From assembly GCA_027079895.1 (NCBI GenBank), contig JALWUZ010000264.1, positions 1-6,458 on the forward strand: a stretch of 6,458 bases of DNA, read 5' to 3'. This document shows, one piece after another, positions 6,035-6,458 of the stretch. A program made the translations under genes and the position numbers. Source of the DNA: Anaerolineae bacterium (GTDB taxonomy: Bacteria > Chloroflexota > Anaerolineae > B4-G1). Under the pieces are notes generated by a model, which ran no database searches, was not told the origin of the DNA, and saw nothing but the letters and a program-made list of their open reading frames with translations. Each line of letters opens with the position of its first letter. The first letter of the stretch is position 1.

Positions 6035-6375
6035 GTATGCGCACGCCGGACGGGAGGGAGTGCCCTTACTACTACGAGGATTTCCACCGGGGGCACTCGA
6101 CCCAGGAATGTCGCTTGATTGGACGCAATCCGCGCTCCGAACGGTGGGAGCCGGGGGTATGCCGTCGCTGCCCGGTGCCGGAAATCGCGCGGGCGAACAG
6201 TTGCCCCAACATGGTGCTCGAAGGGGAGATCGTCCACCGCTGGTTCGGGCTCGTCCGCCGGGTGGAGGTGTACGCAATCTGCACGGAGTATCAGGTGGAG
6301 GTGGACGATCCCTACGTCGGCTGCGGACATTGCCATCCCCAGGCAGCGCAGTTGCTCTCGCGGGGTGAGAGATGA
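6031..6375 (+). CDS. Cysteine-rich small protein of unknown function, probable metal binder
   Basis: I do not recognise a named family. The 114-residue product has eight cysteines: C11, C27, C44, C47, C58, C84, C98 and C101. C44-x2-C47 and C98-x2-C101 form two CxxC pairs, with histidines nearby (H19, H22, H100, H102). This arrangement suggests one or two structural zinc sites or an Fe-S cluster. The N-terminus reads RTPDGRECPYYYEDFHRGHS, and there is no signal peptide or membrane segment, so the protein is probably cytoplasmic. A GTG at 6031 overlaps the efp stop as GTGA; an ATG at 6037, two codons later, is an equally possible start, and neither has a strong ribosome binding site. The gene is translationally coupled to efp and ends in an ATGA overlap with the next gene. 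The dense Cys pairing and tight packing argue that it is real. Confidence 0.82.
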   Translation: MSMRTPDGRECPYYYEDFHRGHSTQECRLIGRNPRSERWEPGVCRRCPVPEIARANSCPNMVLEGEIVHRWFGLVRRVEVYAICTEYQVEVDDPYVGCGHCHPQAAQLLSRGER

Positions 6376-6458
6376 CCATCCACGACCTCTTCGACCAGAC
6401 GCTGAAGATCATCGCCCGCGAGTACACGGAGGTGCTGCTGCGGCTGGCCTTTCCGGGG
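6372..6458 (+). CDS. 5' end of an unidentified gene (possibly an Rpn / PD-(D/E)XK nuclease-like protein)
   Basis: Only 29 codons are in the window. They begin with an ATG at 6372 that overlaps the preceding stop as ATGA, and a GGTGAGAG at 6364-6371 gives a weak ribosome binding site. The visible protein starts MTIHDLFDQTLKIIAREYTE and ends LLRLAFPG at the window edge. An H-D-x-x-F-x-x-x-L-K opening followed by a short helix and L-x-x-x-F-P is reminiscent of the N-termini of Rpn-type transposase-like nucleases and related DUF4351 proteins, but this is too short for a firm call. Gene reality is likely because of the overlap and the absence of stops; the family assignment is weak. Confidence 0.6.
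   Translation, partial: MTIHDLFDQTLKIIAREYTEVLLRLAFPG

Noticed and set aside
5462..6427. 321-codon minus-strand open frame opposite efp
   Set aside because: It is antisense to a clear EF-P gene and the Cys-rich gene, with a His/Pro/Arg-rich translation of no recognisable family.

Overview
The window is GC-rich bacterial DNA with tightly packed, overlapping genes. The gene content suggests a member of Chloroflexota, perhaps Anaerolineae: a TPR protein of the type common there, a paired uncharacterised radical SAM/DUF2344 system, a short M29 aminopeptidase, and an EF-P with an arginine tip. The lineage is inferred from remembered family resemblance, not from a search.

Layout. A compact divergent promoter region lies at about 5362-5476. 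Leftward (minus strand) it drives a probable operon: a YjbQ/UPF0047 protein (4966-5361), a large radical SAM protein of the TIGR03960 type (3102-4964), an M29-family metallo-aminopeptidase (1996-3102), and a DUF2344/TIGR03936 protein (1346-1981). After a 96-base gap comes a TPR-repeat protein (1-1249) that runs off the left edge. The first four genes are separated by 14 bases or less or overlap, so co-transcription and translational coupling are likely. The TPR gene has its own strong ribosome binding site and may or may not belong to the same transcript.

Rightward (plus strand) are elongation factor P (5477-6034), a cysteine-rich 114-residue protein of unknown function (6031-6375) and the first 29 codons of a further gene (6372-6458). 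These are joined by 4-base GTGA and ATGA overlaps, so they also look like one operon.

The most notable signals are: (1) a 135-bp tandem repeat in the TPR gene with only one base difference across three copies, which points to very recent expansion or homogenisation; (2) two good sigma70-type promoters back to back, the leftward one placed so that the yjbQ message would be leaderless; (3) the radical SAM and DUF2344 partners, of unknown joint function, with a peptidase gene between them and an extra C-terminal Cys cluster in the radical SAM protein; (4) a Cys-rich, probably metal-binding small protein coupled to efp. I see no RNA genes, CRISPR array, insertion sequence or clear terminator. No complete new defence or mobile system can be shown from this window alone.
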